A program made the position numbers and the translations under genes. A DNA stretch of 64,000 nt from contig CM069433.1 in assembly GCA_035610365.1 (NCBI GenBank), positions 80,510,236 through 80,574,235 on the forward strand, read 5' to 3'. A model generated the notes under the pieces. It ran no database searches. It was not told the DNA's origin and saw only the letters and a list, made by a program, of their open reading frames with translations. How positions within the stretch are numbered: position 1 is the first letter of the stretch; every line of letters starts with the position of its first letter. Below, piece by piece: positions 1-12,759 of the stretch. This stretch comes from Aquatica leii. Lineage: Eukaryota > Arthropoda > Insecta > Coleoptera > Lampyridae.

Positions 1-920
1 CTAGGATTTGCAAAAATGCAAAGTTCGCATGTATTTAGTGTTATTGTTTCAATTTAAGTGTTTTTTTAATCGTTTACCTAAAACCTACAAAATAATAAAA
101 AAAGTGACATTAAAGACTATTTTGCTATACGTTGTCGTGAAAACAAAAATTTGTTATTTGTTATGTGAGAAGTAGCACGAGTGTTCTGTTCAGATGCTAC
201 TTATAATTTTTGTCAAAGGTTAGAGAGAAGAGTTCGTGTTTAGTTATAAATAGAACGATTGCATAACAAGAAACATCCGCCTTATCTAAAAATCTCTTTG
301 AATTGTATGATAGACGCTGATTTAGTACGCTTAAATAATTTTTTTTAAATTTAAACGAGACCTGAGGGTACGTTTGACGTTTTATATATAGATACTCATT
401 TTAACAGTAATAGTCCTAAGGAGTACTATGTTTCAATGTTATATATTTAACATGCTTCTTTTCACATTTCTCACTTTCAACGTAACAAAAAATTGAATAA
501 ATTGATTTAGAAAATAGTTTTGTAAATTTTTTTGTGTGTTTTAGCGGTTATTGTCTTTAATGCAAAAAACAATAAAAAGTGTTGTGTTTTAATCTAATCT
601 ACTTTCTTGTTAAATTAATAATCAATTTAATGTGTGTAATAATAAGTTTTTTTTATTTTACTTTGTCAATTAGTTTAATTTGCTACAGTTGTTTTTAAAT
701 CAAAAAGTTAGTAAAACAGTTAAGTTGTTTATAAAAAAAAATAATATACAAACCTATATATTATTTTTTGCCACACAAGATTGTAAATTTTTTAAAGTTA
801 ATAACTTTTATCACATTTAAGTTTGCGTTCAAATTATAGTTTTTTACGTTATAAATAATTTTACTTTTGCATTAACATTTATGTTGTACGTAGTTCACTA
901 AATTTCGAATATTAGATTTA
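1..920. other. AT-rich sequence, no gene seen
   Basis: Very AT-rich with short A and T runs. No open frame of useful length, no family motif and no terminal inverted repeats were seen on either strand. Confidence 0.6.
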
Positions 921-1080
921 AAAAAATACGCGTGAGCGTATTATTTTTTGCCGGCGATCTGAGAATATGAAAGTGGGAGCCGAAGCAATGCAACCCTCTA
1001 AACACGACGACACGATGTTAACTGCAGTAACGCCAGAATAAAGCATAGCGCAAGGAGGGCGACGAGCACTCCCACATTCG
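921..1080. other. GC-rich island with nested hairpins; candidate structured RNA
   Basis: A roughly 150-base island of much higher GC than its surroundings. It begins with a short hairpin (AATACGC at 925-931 pairing with GCGTATT at 936-942) followed by a T run. Beyond it, GTGGGAG (973-979) can pair with CTCCCAC (1069-1075). Inside that, CCCTC (994-998) can pair with GAGGG (1055-1059), and near the centre GTTA..CTGCAG..TAAC (1017-1031) is nearly palindromic. Nested complementary arms of this kind would suit a structured RNA of about 100 nt, but I do not recognise it as a known snRNA, 7SK, RNase P/MRP or SRP RNA. It has no convincing reading frame. A decayed transposon end is the main alternative. 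Confidence 0.3.
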
Positions 1081-1089
1081 ATCCGTAAG

Positions 1090-3470
1090 CACTAATGCTA
1101 TTCAGGGGTCGAAGAATCACCCACCATACTATTGACTGTCTTTTCCATTATTTTACCTTTTTCTAGTTACAGTATGAAATTTTTGTGACAATCAATAGTA
1201 TATTGTTGCAAAAGCTCGTTTCAATGTAACCACTTTTCGTAACCACGAATATATTAAACTTTACGTTTTTGTGCAAAAACAAAGATACCTTAGATTTAAA
1301 AACAAAGTATATATTTTTATTTAAATTGAATTATTTATTTTGACTATAAATCTATATGTAAAAAACTTTAACTTTTTTATTAATCTAATTTTACCTGAAA
1401 GAAATTAAATTAAACTTAAGTAAAATGCTTTAAGACAAATTAAATTTAAAACATTATTTTATTAAAATAATTATAAAGTTCAATACGTAGTTAAAATAAA
1501 TACTTCTATTTTAAAATAGCACTATAATTATAAATTAGACATTACACAAAAACATCAAATAATAATGTAAACATATGCACATAAAGAAATACGTATATAT
1601 ACAAGAAATATTTAGTTAAAGCCTATGTTGGATTTCATATTAGTTTCTACAAATTCTTTGTTTTGTAATTTCATATCAAATAACAAATTTGTGTGCCTTG
1701 ATTAATTATTTCAATAATTTTAAATTAAAACATTTAGATAGAGTTATTTATATTAAAAACAAAGTATTCGATTTCAATTTGATTTTAAAGTTATTTGATA
1801 AATTTCTTACAGATAAATCGTTATACTACGTTGCATGCTCTTACTTGTTACAGCTTAGTGTCTAGTTAAATCTTGTATCATACATTCTATTACAAATAAT
1901 AATTATTAAAAAACTAATTTTTTGTTTTGAATTTTTTTAAATAAGTGATTCAATTGTAATTATAAATAATATTTAGTCTAAATATTAAAAACACGCACGC
2001 ACATGATTAAAAACGTTTTCTAGTTAGTTGCTACTACTACCTCTAAAAAAAAGACTTTTTATAAAATTCAAAACAAATTATATCTGTTTTTAGTTTTGAC
2101 AAAAACAACAAAAATAACTTAAAGCTGAGGATTTGATCTATTTTTACGTTTTTATAATCAAAATCTATAAATATAACTGTTCTTTTTGTAAACAAGCGGG
2201 TATTTGTAATTATTGAAGCGTTTATTACACTTATTTGACTACGGTTATACTATACTAAAAAATTCAATAAGGTTGTTGTTTCGCCTATTCGTTATTTTAA
2301 ACAATACCAAGATAATAGTAGTTTTCTTAATTTTAATCCGTAAAAAAACTAAGTTATTATTAGTAGATTAAAAATGCTCTTCTATTTTTAAAAACGAGTT
2401 TTGTGTTTTAGTGAGGTGCCAATACTCTGCAGATAAGTAAGTTCTATTTTTGCCTTCTGAAAAATTAGTAATCAACGTAGATCACTTTGATAAAAGTTTA
2501 GATTAGCAAAATTAAGTAAAACATCGTAAGTTAGGGATTGATAGATTAAATATGTATAAAAAGTTAATCTAAAAGGGCACATCTTTAACAGAAAATAATA
2601 TATTACATCATTTTTTAAGTAGTTTTTAAAGGTTGCTCTATGCAAAAAGAAGTCAAAAGTAATTTTTTTGTTATTATACAGAAACTTTTGAAATACTTTG
2701 TAAATTTGTTATTAGAATTTAAAAGAACCATCAATTATTATAAGTAATACCAGTTATTATAAGTTTAATAAAAAAAATGCTAAATTTAATTAGAAGAAGA
2801 AAACAAAATTACAAAACTGTGTACTACAAGAAATTTTAGAGTTTCGCAGTCATGCGTTGAAAACAAATTTTCTAGAAATTGTTTTGATCTATTATTTTGT
2901 TTTAAAATGCAATAGTAATATGCAAATTAAATTAAAATTAAATTTAAAGTTTCTCATCTTGTAGAAACAAACTTACGAAACTATATGCTGCTGACCACAT
3001 GATTTGGCAAAACTTGTGTTAAGATTTTTATATATCGTTCTATATTTAACCGAATTGAAAGATATTGTAAAATTGAAACAACTCTATAATAAAAGATTCT
3101 ATTTAAATTTGGAATTACGTCACTCAGTGATACAAAAAACCGGACACCTTGGTTAGTTCGATTGAACAGTTAGCGGTGTAAACTAGGCTTGTTAGGGAAT
3201 GCGATCAACAATTATTTGTGGCCGTTCGCGATGCTATTTAATAAGTTTAAATTAGTCAAATAATAAACATTCACATGCCAGAAGATCAAATCGTTTATCC
3301 GCAAAAACTAAAAAATCAATGTATTCTTATTTTTAAATGATGTGGAACAGCAAACTGCATGTTGTTTTTACACAAAATATTTTCGTGTGTAAATAAAAGT
3401 TGGTTTCAAGCTAAACCATGGCAAGCTTTACAGTAAATAAAAAAAATGTGTGTGTCAGCTCCGACGCACG
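1090..3470. other. AT-rich sequence, no gene seen
   Basis: AT-rich, with stop codons in all frames and no family motif. A slightly GC-richer patch near 3120-3240 carries no recognisable gene or repeat. Confidence 0.55.
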
Positions 3471-3473
3471 ACT

Positions 3474-4211
3474 GGAGTTTACTCCTTAAGTTCGATAGTC
3501 TAACCAGACGCAAAAAGGGTTTATTTAACTTAAAAAAGATTGATACTGTATGAACGTAAAAAATAACTTTTCGAAAGAAAATTTTATGAAAACATTATTA
3601 TAATGAAAAAATATTGTCGATTTTTCTGATAATATTATCGAATTATTGACTAGAATTGTTAATATTTAAAAATTATTTATAAAATAAATCATAATAACCT
3701 GGTAGAATTTATAGACATCGAATTTTTGGTTAGGTTAGAAATTTTCTATTTTATGTGGATGCGATCGATAATTCATATTGGGTTAATTATTATCTAATTT
3801 TATGTGTTGTTCTCAAATATATATTTATATGAACTACATCGATAATTATTAAAATATTTAATAAATACAAATTGCACATGCTCATACATATAATACATGA
3901 ATTATAACGCAGCCACGTGTTTGTTATATGTTCCGGCAATATCATCTACACCTCTTTCTGCCATAGTTATTTGAAAATACTATCAGTTCACTTTAGCGGA
4001 ACACAATGATAAAGATTAAAACTTCACAATAACAATATTAATTGTTGATATTTATAATAAAAACAGCAATATAAGTAAAATTAGAAAGTTGCGCGACATA
4101 GGATGCGCACCAAAAACGTAACGAGGTCATTCATCGATAGATTTTACTTCTCAGATTTTTCTCATACCGGGTCCCTTATATATGCAAATCGATTCTTAAG
4201 GAGTAAACTCC
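3474..4211. mobile_element. Possible MITE bounded by inverted repeats
   Basis: GGAGTTTACTCCTTAAG at 3474-3490 recurs as its exact reverse complement at 4195-4211, and a short TCGAT/ATCGA follows the inner edge of both. The 738-base interval has no transposase reading frame, as expected for a non-autonomous element. Caution is needed: the repeat is built from two small palindromes (GGAGT..ACTCC and CTTAAG), which makes an inverted match easier by chance, and I see no clear target duplication (left flank CGCACGAC, right flank AAAAATAT). Confidence 0.35.
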
Positions 4212-4348
4212 AAAAATATGATATATTTTGTGTTTACATTCAATGCAACAAAAGTAGTACACGCGCTGCGGAGCATTCCCTAGTAGCACACAAAATAAGA
4301 ACCATACGATTCCGATCTTTTCGATATTTGAATATTGGCCAATATTAA

Positions 4349-4600
4349 CTATTTAAAACCCATCTTGTTACAATATTGGCAGCCTGTTATCAGCCAATGT
4401 AATAAAACGATGTAAAATAAACATTGAATTTATATAAGATAACCAATATTGAATGACCACGTAAAATTAATTTAGATATAATATTGGCAGCCTCTTATTT
4501 TTAATTATTGTAAAACAACACAAAACTTACTTTAAATTTATTTAGATACAGTAATATGGATTGGGTATGTAAAACCCATTTTAATAAAATATTTCCAAAC
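4349..4600. repeat. Diverged tandem repeat, ~107-bp period
   Basis: AATATTGGCAGCCTGTTAT near 4373 and AATATTGGCAGCCTCTTAT near 4482 lie about 109 bases apart. The following bases also align: a GTAATAAAAC-like stretch, a TTGAATTTATATAAGATA-like stretch, then GTAAAA. A weaker third unit ends near 4600. This reads as two to three diverged tandem units, either a satellite remnant or the interior of a mobile element. Non-coding. Confidence 0.45.
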
Positions 4601-6170
4601 TATTACTGTTAAAAAAACTTGAATACTATACACAGTTATTCATGACTATTATTAGGTCGAATTATTAAACAATATTCTTAATGTGTCGAATTTTTAATGT
4701 TTGGTGCTTAAAAGGATGACATCAATTATAGTTAGGTATATGGTTGATTCTTTTGGTTAAATTAATAAGAAAATATTTTTTTGATAAATACTGTGTAAAG
4801 GTGATTCATCATAATTGTATCAAAATTTTACAATCAAGAATTTGAAACGTTATATAATTATAATTTATAATGCAATAAAATAAAAATAAATGTTTACATA
4901 GTTGTATTTTGTTGATTAAATACTTAAAACATTTGATTTTTTGCATTATACTTTTATTTTTTAATTTACGAAAAAAATTTGATTTCAAACCTTTTAAAAT
5001 TGCATAGACTCCATGTTTTTTAATAGTTACAATTACTAATTAAATTTGTTGTGAATAGTGAGCCCGCTAAATAGAGTTTTTAGAAACATTATTACGTGCA
5101 TTTGGTATGTGTACTTGCAGTAAACATTTATAGGACAAACGTATACTTATTTCATTCTCACACATATAGTTGTCTTATTTTTAGCCATGTTTTTTTAAAT
5201 TTTTAAAAGCTGTACCTGACAAGTAATTATTAGTCGATTAATTACTTTTTTGCTTTAGTTTAGTTATAAAGTTATTATAATTTATAAAAAGAAATCTATA
5301 AAAAATAGCTAGCTAACTTCCTGTACCTTCTAATTAAACTAATTAATATAAAAATTAATAACTACACGAAAAGTCATAATGCACAATTTGAGAAGAAATA
5401 CTCATTTAAAAAAAATAGAGTTATACAGAAAAACATTTAAAATTTGATTTATCCACTTCTAAGTAACTGTTTGTACAATGTTTGTTCAAGTAAGTAATAA
5501 CATTGTTATACCACATTTTTTTATTGTGACCACTAAGTTACTGTTTGCTGCAAGTATATTAATTTAACGTAAGTAATTTTTTTTATAATAACAATAAATC
5601 ACATTTTTAATGGTATAATTTGCCATGTTTCCAATTTTTAATTTCGGTTTACTAAGATTTTGATAAAACATTTTTTGGTTTGAAATAGTAGTTAAAAGTA
5701 GTAATTTAACTCCAGAAAAAACATTACCTAATGCTAATCCATTATATTCGTTGTCTAAAAAGAAACAAATCCAATACTTAATAGAACTAATTTTTTAATT
5801 GAATTATTACAGAAATTTATTGCTACTTACAAACAAGCAAATTATCAGTTTCAAGCTATTATATGCAATAAACTGTTGATGAAAACCAAAGATGTTAAAG
5901 ATTTAGAAAACCCAGAACGAAAAAAAAATAAAACAGTAAGTTGCAATTAACGATTTAAAAAAAAATTCTGTTTTTCTTTATAGCAATACGAAAAAACTTC
6001 TATATCCATGCGACGTTTTTATACTCAAATTCTGGAAGAAAAAATAAATTATCATTTTGTAGTACATCAATAATTATTATTTTGGGTAAATTATAAATAT
6101 ACTTTAACATTAATATATTTAATATTAATTTTTGTTAAAACTGCACTTAGACGCCGATTTTAATAAATGC
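4601..6170. other. AT-rich sequence, no gene seen
   Basis: No supportable reading frame or repeat boundary; short AT-rich direct and inverted matches only. Confidence 0.55.
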
Positions 6171-6238
6171 CAGATACAAATATTCGACAATCTTATGACT
6201 TGTTGTATTTCTTTTTTTTAATGTATTTTCCAGCGTTT

Positions 6239-6517
6239 TCATCGTTTCTTATTCCTCCAACACCATGTCACCCGCAAACGCCAACGACCGGTATGGTTTA
6301 CTTTCCCTACTATTATCCCTCCTATCTGTTGTCTCCTTATTGTTTCCTCTAAATATATTGCAAATAGGCTTAGACTCAGATGGCATCCCTGTCTCAAACC
6401 TCTCCTTGTAACAAATTTCTCACTTTTCTCTCCATTCATTTTCACCCTGCTCTTTGTTTTTTCGTAAATTTCCTCCATTCTTTCTATTAGTTTTTCATTT
6501 ACTTTTTTTCTCCTCAA
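6239..6517 (-). pseudogene. LINE reverse transcriptase fragment
   Basis: The open minus-strand frame covers the RT fingers and palm. It has the typical block ending VTRRGLRQGCHLSLSLFAIY, corresponding to the RQGCPLSP..F element of non-LTR RTs, after a Lys-rich helix with EEIYEKTKSRV. A one-base shift near 6280 restores SLAFAGDMVL, the position of the YADD catalytic motif; the first catalytic aspartate reads as glycine here, so the enzyme would be inactive. Function in the intact family: target-primed reverse transcription of the element's own RNA at a nicked chromosomal site. Lengths and motifs fit an inactive relic. Confidence 0.75.
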
Positions 6518-7359
6518 GTATTCTCACAGTTTTTCCCTGAATCCCGCTTGCTTGTTTACTACCTAATTTTTTTCCTCTATTTCCTTCTGTAGTCTTTCTT
6601 GTAGCACTGTCGCTTATAATTTGTATGCCGTGCTTAATAAGTTCACTCCTATGTAATTCCTCACTTTATTTCTGTCTCATTTTTTCTGTATAGGGTATAT
6701 TATTCCCTCTCTCCACCTCTCCGGGAATTCTTTCCCATTCCATTGTTTATTTACGATTTCCGTCATCCTTTTTGCTACATTTTCTTTCTCGTATACCCAC
6801 TCTTTGACTTGTGTCTATCATCTCGTCTACTACTTCTTCTTTTGCCTTTCCTCTTCTTTTTGGTTTTGTTTTTCGTCTTCTAGCAGGTTTCTAAAATATT
6901 TTTGACATTCTTTTATCTGTATTTCCTTTGTCGTCTGGTTTCTATTTCTTTCCTTTATTAAGCACCTCCTTTTCCGTTCTTATTCCCTTGATCTAATCTT
7001 TTTGTTTTTTTATGTTTTCTAAATCCTTTCTCTCGCATGTTTGCTTATAGCTTTTTACAGCTTCTTTGTATTCTTCTTTTTCTTTTTTCCTTTTTTCCAC
7101 TGTCCTAATGCTTTTTTTGCCTTTTTTGCCTCTTTGCATTCCCTATCCCACAATTTCTTCCAGTCGTATTTTCTTTTTCCACTATCTAAATCTGACTTTT
7201 TTTATTGTTTTCACCATTTTCTTTTTCATTTCCTCCACACTTTCTTGTAATCTTTTCTCTACCCATACCGTTTTTTCTATTCTTTCTTTGTATCTTTTTA
7301 TACTCTTTTCGGTCCATATTTTTTTGTTATGTACTCCTTACCTTTTTTTTCTCTTCCTT

Positions 7360-7790
7360 CCATTGTCAATTCCAGTGGTTAGTGGTCTAACTTCACCCTT
7401 TCTCCCACCCTCAATGTTTTCACTTGTTTCCAGTCTCTTCATTTGTTATTACAAAATCTATTATTGATTTTCCCTTTTTTTATGTACCTAAACTTTCCAA
7501 TTTCATTTTCTTTTCTGTTCCCATTCATTATTTCCCACCTCCTTTTGTTGCACATTCTTAGCAGTTTTTCTCATTCTTTATTTATCGCTTTGTTCTTTGT
7601 TTGTCTCTTTTCCGTATCTTTTCTTTCATGTATTTCGTCCTGTTCCTCTATTTTTGCGTTAAGATCGCTCTTACTATTATCCCCCTTCTTTTTTATCATC
7701 TCTTCTATGTTTCTTCCTGTCTCTTTCATTTTACTGCTATACACCGTCACTATTTCTATCATTGTTTTTCTTTACTGTATGTTCCTTTAT
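7360..7790 (-). pseudogene. LINE AP-endonuclease-like fragment
   Basis: The minus strand encodes the C-terminal half of an exonuclease-endonuclease-phosphatase domain: an ITVYSxKM-like start, a DLNAKI segment matching the GDFNARIG active-site loop, then INKEGKKLL, a WEIMNGN segment, an IIDFVI segment and finally VGERVKLDH, matching the conserved SDH motif near the active-site histidine. A frameshift is needed between blocks and a stop follows the DH. In intact LINEs this domain nicks the target DNA to prime reverse transcription. Upstream (7790-8290) the frame is too decayed to follow, though the purine bias continues. Confidence 0.65.
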
Positions 7791-8299
7791 AAAATTCCTC
7801 TTCTCTGTTCCACTTTCTCTTTCTCTTCCTGGCCATTTTCTTCTTATTTCCGTTATTATGCCCCCCTTTGCTCTTTCTCTACTCTCTTCTTTTTTTGTAT
7901 GTTGCACCACCTACTTAATCTCCTCCGGTAATACATCCTGTTCTCTAATGTACTCCCAAAAATCCTGTTCCTTGTTTTTTATTTCCGCTACGTTCTGAAA
8001 CAATACTCTCAGCTCACTCATATTCCACTGTTTTTTTTTCTTACTTTTCTTTATTCCTCTTTCTTAGTCTTTTCCCATTACATTACTCATTATTCTCTTT
8101 CTTTACCCATTAATTTTTTGTCCTTTGGCTACCCATTTTCTCTCTCTTTTCTCTGCTCAGCCCGTTGTCTCTGTCGTTCCATATGTATCTTTCTCCGACT
8201 ATCTCTTTTTTTCTGTATCCTGCTTACACCTTTCTCCCTTCCACTCTTTTATTACCGTTATGTTTATTATTTTTCTTTGTACAATAAACAAATTTTTCA

Positions 8300-11200
8300 T
8301 AGTATAGTATTTTTATTAATGTGAATTGTACGATTATTTACGCTAATACAATAAAATCTTGTTTACTTTTCATCTAATCTTTGTTTAGATAGCGCTTCAC
8401 GTGTATTATAATATCCTTTTCAAATCGTTTTATCTCACTATTTTATGTCTATTAAATACTTTAGGTATAACTTATCTCAATACGATAATGTTTAAATATA
8501 AGCACACTTTCAACTTTAAGTCTGATTAGAAAAATGTAATCGGCAATCGACAACCTTTACCAATGTTTATTTACAATCACTAAACACATGTTTCACTCCA
8601 TTGAAAATAGATAAATTTGGATACAAATACTTATTCCGTTTAGAAAACACGTCTTACTTTGATCACTTTCACTGGCGAACTCTTATAAAATTATAGTTTT
8701 ATTTTTAATATTTAATTTCAAAATTACACTTACGTGTATTGCTAGAATTATTTTTTAATTTAAACATTATGTACTCATTTATCTTTATAAGGAAATTAAA
8801 ATAAATTTAAAAAAAAATCTCACACTTAATCAACAAATTGCATTTGTTGTGATTAGACTGTATTTAGCATTTATGGCAAAAGAAATGTACTACACTTAAA
8901 ATTCATAAATTGCACAAAAGCGTGGTTTAATGCTTGTTCTAAAAAATATTTTTGAAAAACAATTTTGAAAAAATTTTAGAAGTCTAAGGTTTTTTATGTG
9001 TGTACTCTACCAGAATTCAGAACTAAAGAGTCTAACTAAACTATATTGAGACAACAATAAAAAATATATATCTTAGATTTTAAAAATTGTAAGCATCCTT
9101 ATTTATTATTTGACGTTCTATTCATACAAAGCCATTATCTTACTTGCTTTTCAAAGTATTTATCATTTATTTTATATATATATATTTTTATTTTTAAGCT
9201 TTTTGTCAAATTTATTTTGATATTGTTTGTGGCTTAATATTAATATATGAGTTTTACATTTTAAGGTTCATCTTGTTGTTGCTTTTGTTTCCGTGCTTAA
9301 TTAATGAAATTACACATATTTAGTGAACGCCAGAACCAAACATCAAATTTATGAACCACAAACTAAATAAGTTTAGGAATTTATAAAAAAAAATTGATTA
9401 AAAGATTAACAAAAAAATATCCGTCAAAGCAAATATTTGTTTGCAACTTTAATTGAAAATATTAAAAAAAGTAAATAAAATTTAATGCATAATCTAATTA
9501 AAACAGTTGTAAGATAAAACGATTTAAGAATAAATATGATTTGATTTTATAATTACACACAAGATTACTGGGTGCCCTCAATTAATATAAATTTTTACAA
9601 CCATCAAATAAAAACTATTAAATAATTAATTTAATTAAATTATAAAATAAAAATAAAATAGATTTTTGATTAATAAAATTTTTAATTGTAAAATAAACAG
9701 TATGCTTTAGCGAAACACAAGCAAAACTTAATTAACGAATTTGTTTGGAACGAATTTATTTTTAACAGAGTAACATCATCGAGTTGTGCAAACATAAAAC
9801 GAGCTTTAACGTTTTTAGTGCAATTATAAAGTATGAATTAAAATAAACAAAAAACAAAGAAATTATTCACAACTAAAAAAACTAAATTTAAATAAGGGAA
9901 AAATTATATACTCGTATTTTGAATTTATATACACATACGCTGCACAAAAAGTTTTAAATTAGTATTTAATAAAATTTGCTTTTCTAAGTACACATTAAAA
10001 TGAGTTTAATTTTAAATAATTTAATGTAAACTATTAGCAGTATTAATAGAAGTGTGTGTGTCACGTTAAATATATTGACTATTGTTTTCAACTACTTTAA
10101 TACTATTCATTTTTGTAATTTTATGTTAAGATGGTTATAAATAAAAGCTATTAAAAGTTTATTTGCATTTAATTGTTTTAAACAATTTTATTAATAAACT
10201 AGTTATTTTTAATGTACGGTTTACATAATACATAATAATAAAATTTCTTACTATAAAATGTTAATAAACTTCTATTTACAGGTTGATTGTGTTTTTGGCT
10301 GCGATATTGTGCTAGATTTTATATGCGTGTCAATGTATGTATATATGTATATTTTGTGACAAAACAATACTTACACTTGTTATTTATTTTTTTATACATT
10401 TACACTTTGCAATTTCTATAAAATATACATTTTATGCATATTTATTTAAACTTAGTTTAAGTTAATACAAAATTTTTAATAAATTTAAATTTACTCGTAT
10501 ATTTATTTTTTTTAATATAGTTGTAACTTAATTAAATTTATCTTACAGTTAAGCTACCAATTAACAAAATAAAACAATTTCTATGTTTAAACAAAACGTT
10601 TCTACATGGCAAGTTTTATATGCTGCAATGCATGTGAAAACACACCTTATTACATGAATGCGATGACATCAAACATTATTCTAACTGCGCAACAAGGTTC
10701 CATTACTACCGGCATCAATTATTTGTAAAAAATTCAAATGTATTCCACAAAACATCTAAGCAAAAATAATAAGAAATTCAGTTACAATTATTAAATTGAA
10801 CAACAAAGCTAGAACAGAGAAAATCAATGCAATTTTAATAATAACACAAATTAATAATTATCTTAATCCTTGTTATCTATTTTTTAACTTATATGTGTCT
10901 TTTTTATTGAATTCGTTGTATAAACAGTTAATTTTGTATTAACTCAGTTTTTAAAAATCTTAGTTGTTTATAAAATAACTGAGCGTTGTTATTATACTGT
11001 TTGCGTATTTTGTAGATGTACTATTATATTCTGCGCAAGTAGAAAGACAGTTGAGTTGACGGTTCTTTTTACAAAGACAAAATAACCATTTCTAAAATAT
11101 TGCAGACTAGTTTTTACAATAGTTAATTATAAAATGTTTAATTTCATGATTGTTTAAAGTTTAAAATTATAATTAACTAACTATATACAAATAAACAATT

Positions 11201-12530
11201 TAAAGTTTTTGTAGTTATTTTTTTCTTACAAAATTAAACAACAAATTTTCAAAAAGTATAAAGCTAAATTTATTTTTATTTACATTATAATAATGATTGC
11301 TACTCTATTTTAGTAACAAAGTGGCACAGTATGATTTTATTTTAATGCACATCTTAGAATATTCCAATAATAAAAATGTAACCAAATTACTTGACAAACG
11401 TGTTATATTTAAAATTTAGTGTACTAGTTGTAATACATGTTATATAGCTAAGCAAAAAAAGAACAACTACTGATATGATTGTAAAAAGAAACAAACAGAA
11501 TCAACTTTTGCTCTCTGCTATATCAGTACGGATTCCAATTTTGATTTTAGTAATCTTACGGTGTTAGATGTTAAATCGGAAAGTTTATATTCATTACAAA
11601 ACATAAAAACAATGTGAATTTTAATACTTATACGAACAATTTTAGTACATTGTATAAGAATCTTATCTCAAAAACTTTCTGATCTAGTGATTTGATGATT
11701 AGGTTATCTATCAAACTAATATTTTTGTACCACAGGATATTAGTTTGTAATGTTAGTGTCTATAACCATTGATTATATATGTACTTTTATAGATAGTCGG
11801 CCTTTCGTTCAAAGTGTGACGCTCATAAAAGGACACAGGAAATTTTAGTTCGAGTTACGGGGTGGAGCGCTGCGGTTGTTAAAATTTTTAGTAGATGTGG
11901 GTAACAAAACTGTACTTCTGAGCTATTGTTTTAGTTTTCTAGTGTGTTTGTACAAATTTTAGATAGAATCTTACGATTCCATTTGGTTGACGCGATTCAT
12001 GCTTAGGTGATTTATGACTATGATAACGCAATGAATGAAATAAATACATCTTATCTTAATTTGAATAATAAATTGGAATTATAAGTTCTTATAAAAATGA
12101 TTGTTTGCTTAAGTTATGCTCTGTTATTTGTTATAAGCAAAAAATAGCGATAAGTGTCGCGTACATAAAAAACAGTTATTTATTTAACGAGTTCCCGTGT
12201 AACTTGAGCGTTCTTTTTCACTAGTAGACATTTTAAACCTAAGCGGAAAGTTGCAAAGACGGTATGCAAAAACAAAAATTAGAATTTATGACAGTTAATA
12301 ACAATAAAATTAAGTAAACATAAGCGTATTTATGTTAAGTAAATAATTTGTTTTAACTGATTCAACATTATAAAATGGTTTAGAAAGAATCATAATACAG
12401 TTTTATACATTAAATGTAGGTGGTGTGTTTCGAATAGATAAATTTAATTTTTCCGTTAAATAAAATACGTTTTGTTAGACCTTGTGATAAAATTTTATTT
12501 TGTTACTATTTTTCATATACAAAATAAGTT
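8300..12530. other. AT-rich sequence, no gene seen
   Basis: About 4 kb of AT-rich DNA with no supportable coding. A GC-richer patch at about 11810-11890 (GTTACGGGGTGGAGCGCTGC) stands out, but has no frame or repeat that I can interpret. There is a short TA microsatellite near 9173. Confidence 0.5.
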
Positions 12531-12540
12531 AGTATTAGAT

Positions 12541-12753
12541 AGTTACCCGGCGCGCTATAACGCCTTTCTGTTCAATTCAATTAATTCAAATTATACAGTA
12601 GTGATGAAAAGTATAAATTAAGACAGTGCATTAAATTGAGGAACACGTTAAATCAAAGTCGTGCTAAGTGCAACATACAAAACCGTCCAAGTCATTCACC
12701 CTATCCCTATCTTCCTGTTCCCTTCAACAATCATCACGGAGAAATGACTTTGG
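12541..12753 (+). other. Candidate first exon: 5' UTR, ATG and splice donor
   Basis: A locally GC-richer, pyrimidine-containing block beginning CCGGCGCGC and ending GAGAAATGACTTTG|G GTAAGT. An ATG in acceptable context (GAGAAATGA) at 12743 is followed three codons later by a perfect GTAAGT donor at about 12754. Composition differs from the surrounding AT-rich DNA and resembles a promoter-proximal exon encoding only Met-Thr-Leu-Gly before the first intron. No downstream exon can be identified in the window, and a chance donor is quite possible, so this is only a candidate. Confidence 0.25.
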
Positions 12754-12759
12754 GTAAGT

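Larger units (their letters stand above)
6180..8290 (-). mobile_element. Degraded non-LTR retrotransposon (APE-type LINE), ORF2 remnant
   Basis: Minus-strand remnant of a LINE polyprotein, read from 8290 down to about 6180: endonuclease first, reverse transcriptase last. The + strand is overwhelmingly C and T here, so the coding strand is purine-rich; this matches the Lys/Glu/Arg-rich ORF2 style of some Jockey/R1-superfamily elements of insects. Both edges coincide with abrupt returns to AT-rich DNA. The reading frame is broken by many stops and frameshifts, and the sequence stops soon after the RT palm motif, so the C-terminal part and 3' UTR are missing. That differs from the usual 5' truncation of LINEs and suggests a later deletion. 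The clade is inferred from remembered style rather than an alignment. Confidence 0.75.

Noticed and set aside
7041-8324. Several plus-strand Phe/Ser/Leu-rich ORFs that look like membrane proteins
   Set aside because: They are antisense to the purine-rich minus-strand LINE; the hydrophobicity results from translating pyrimidine-rich DNA.
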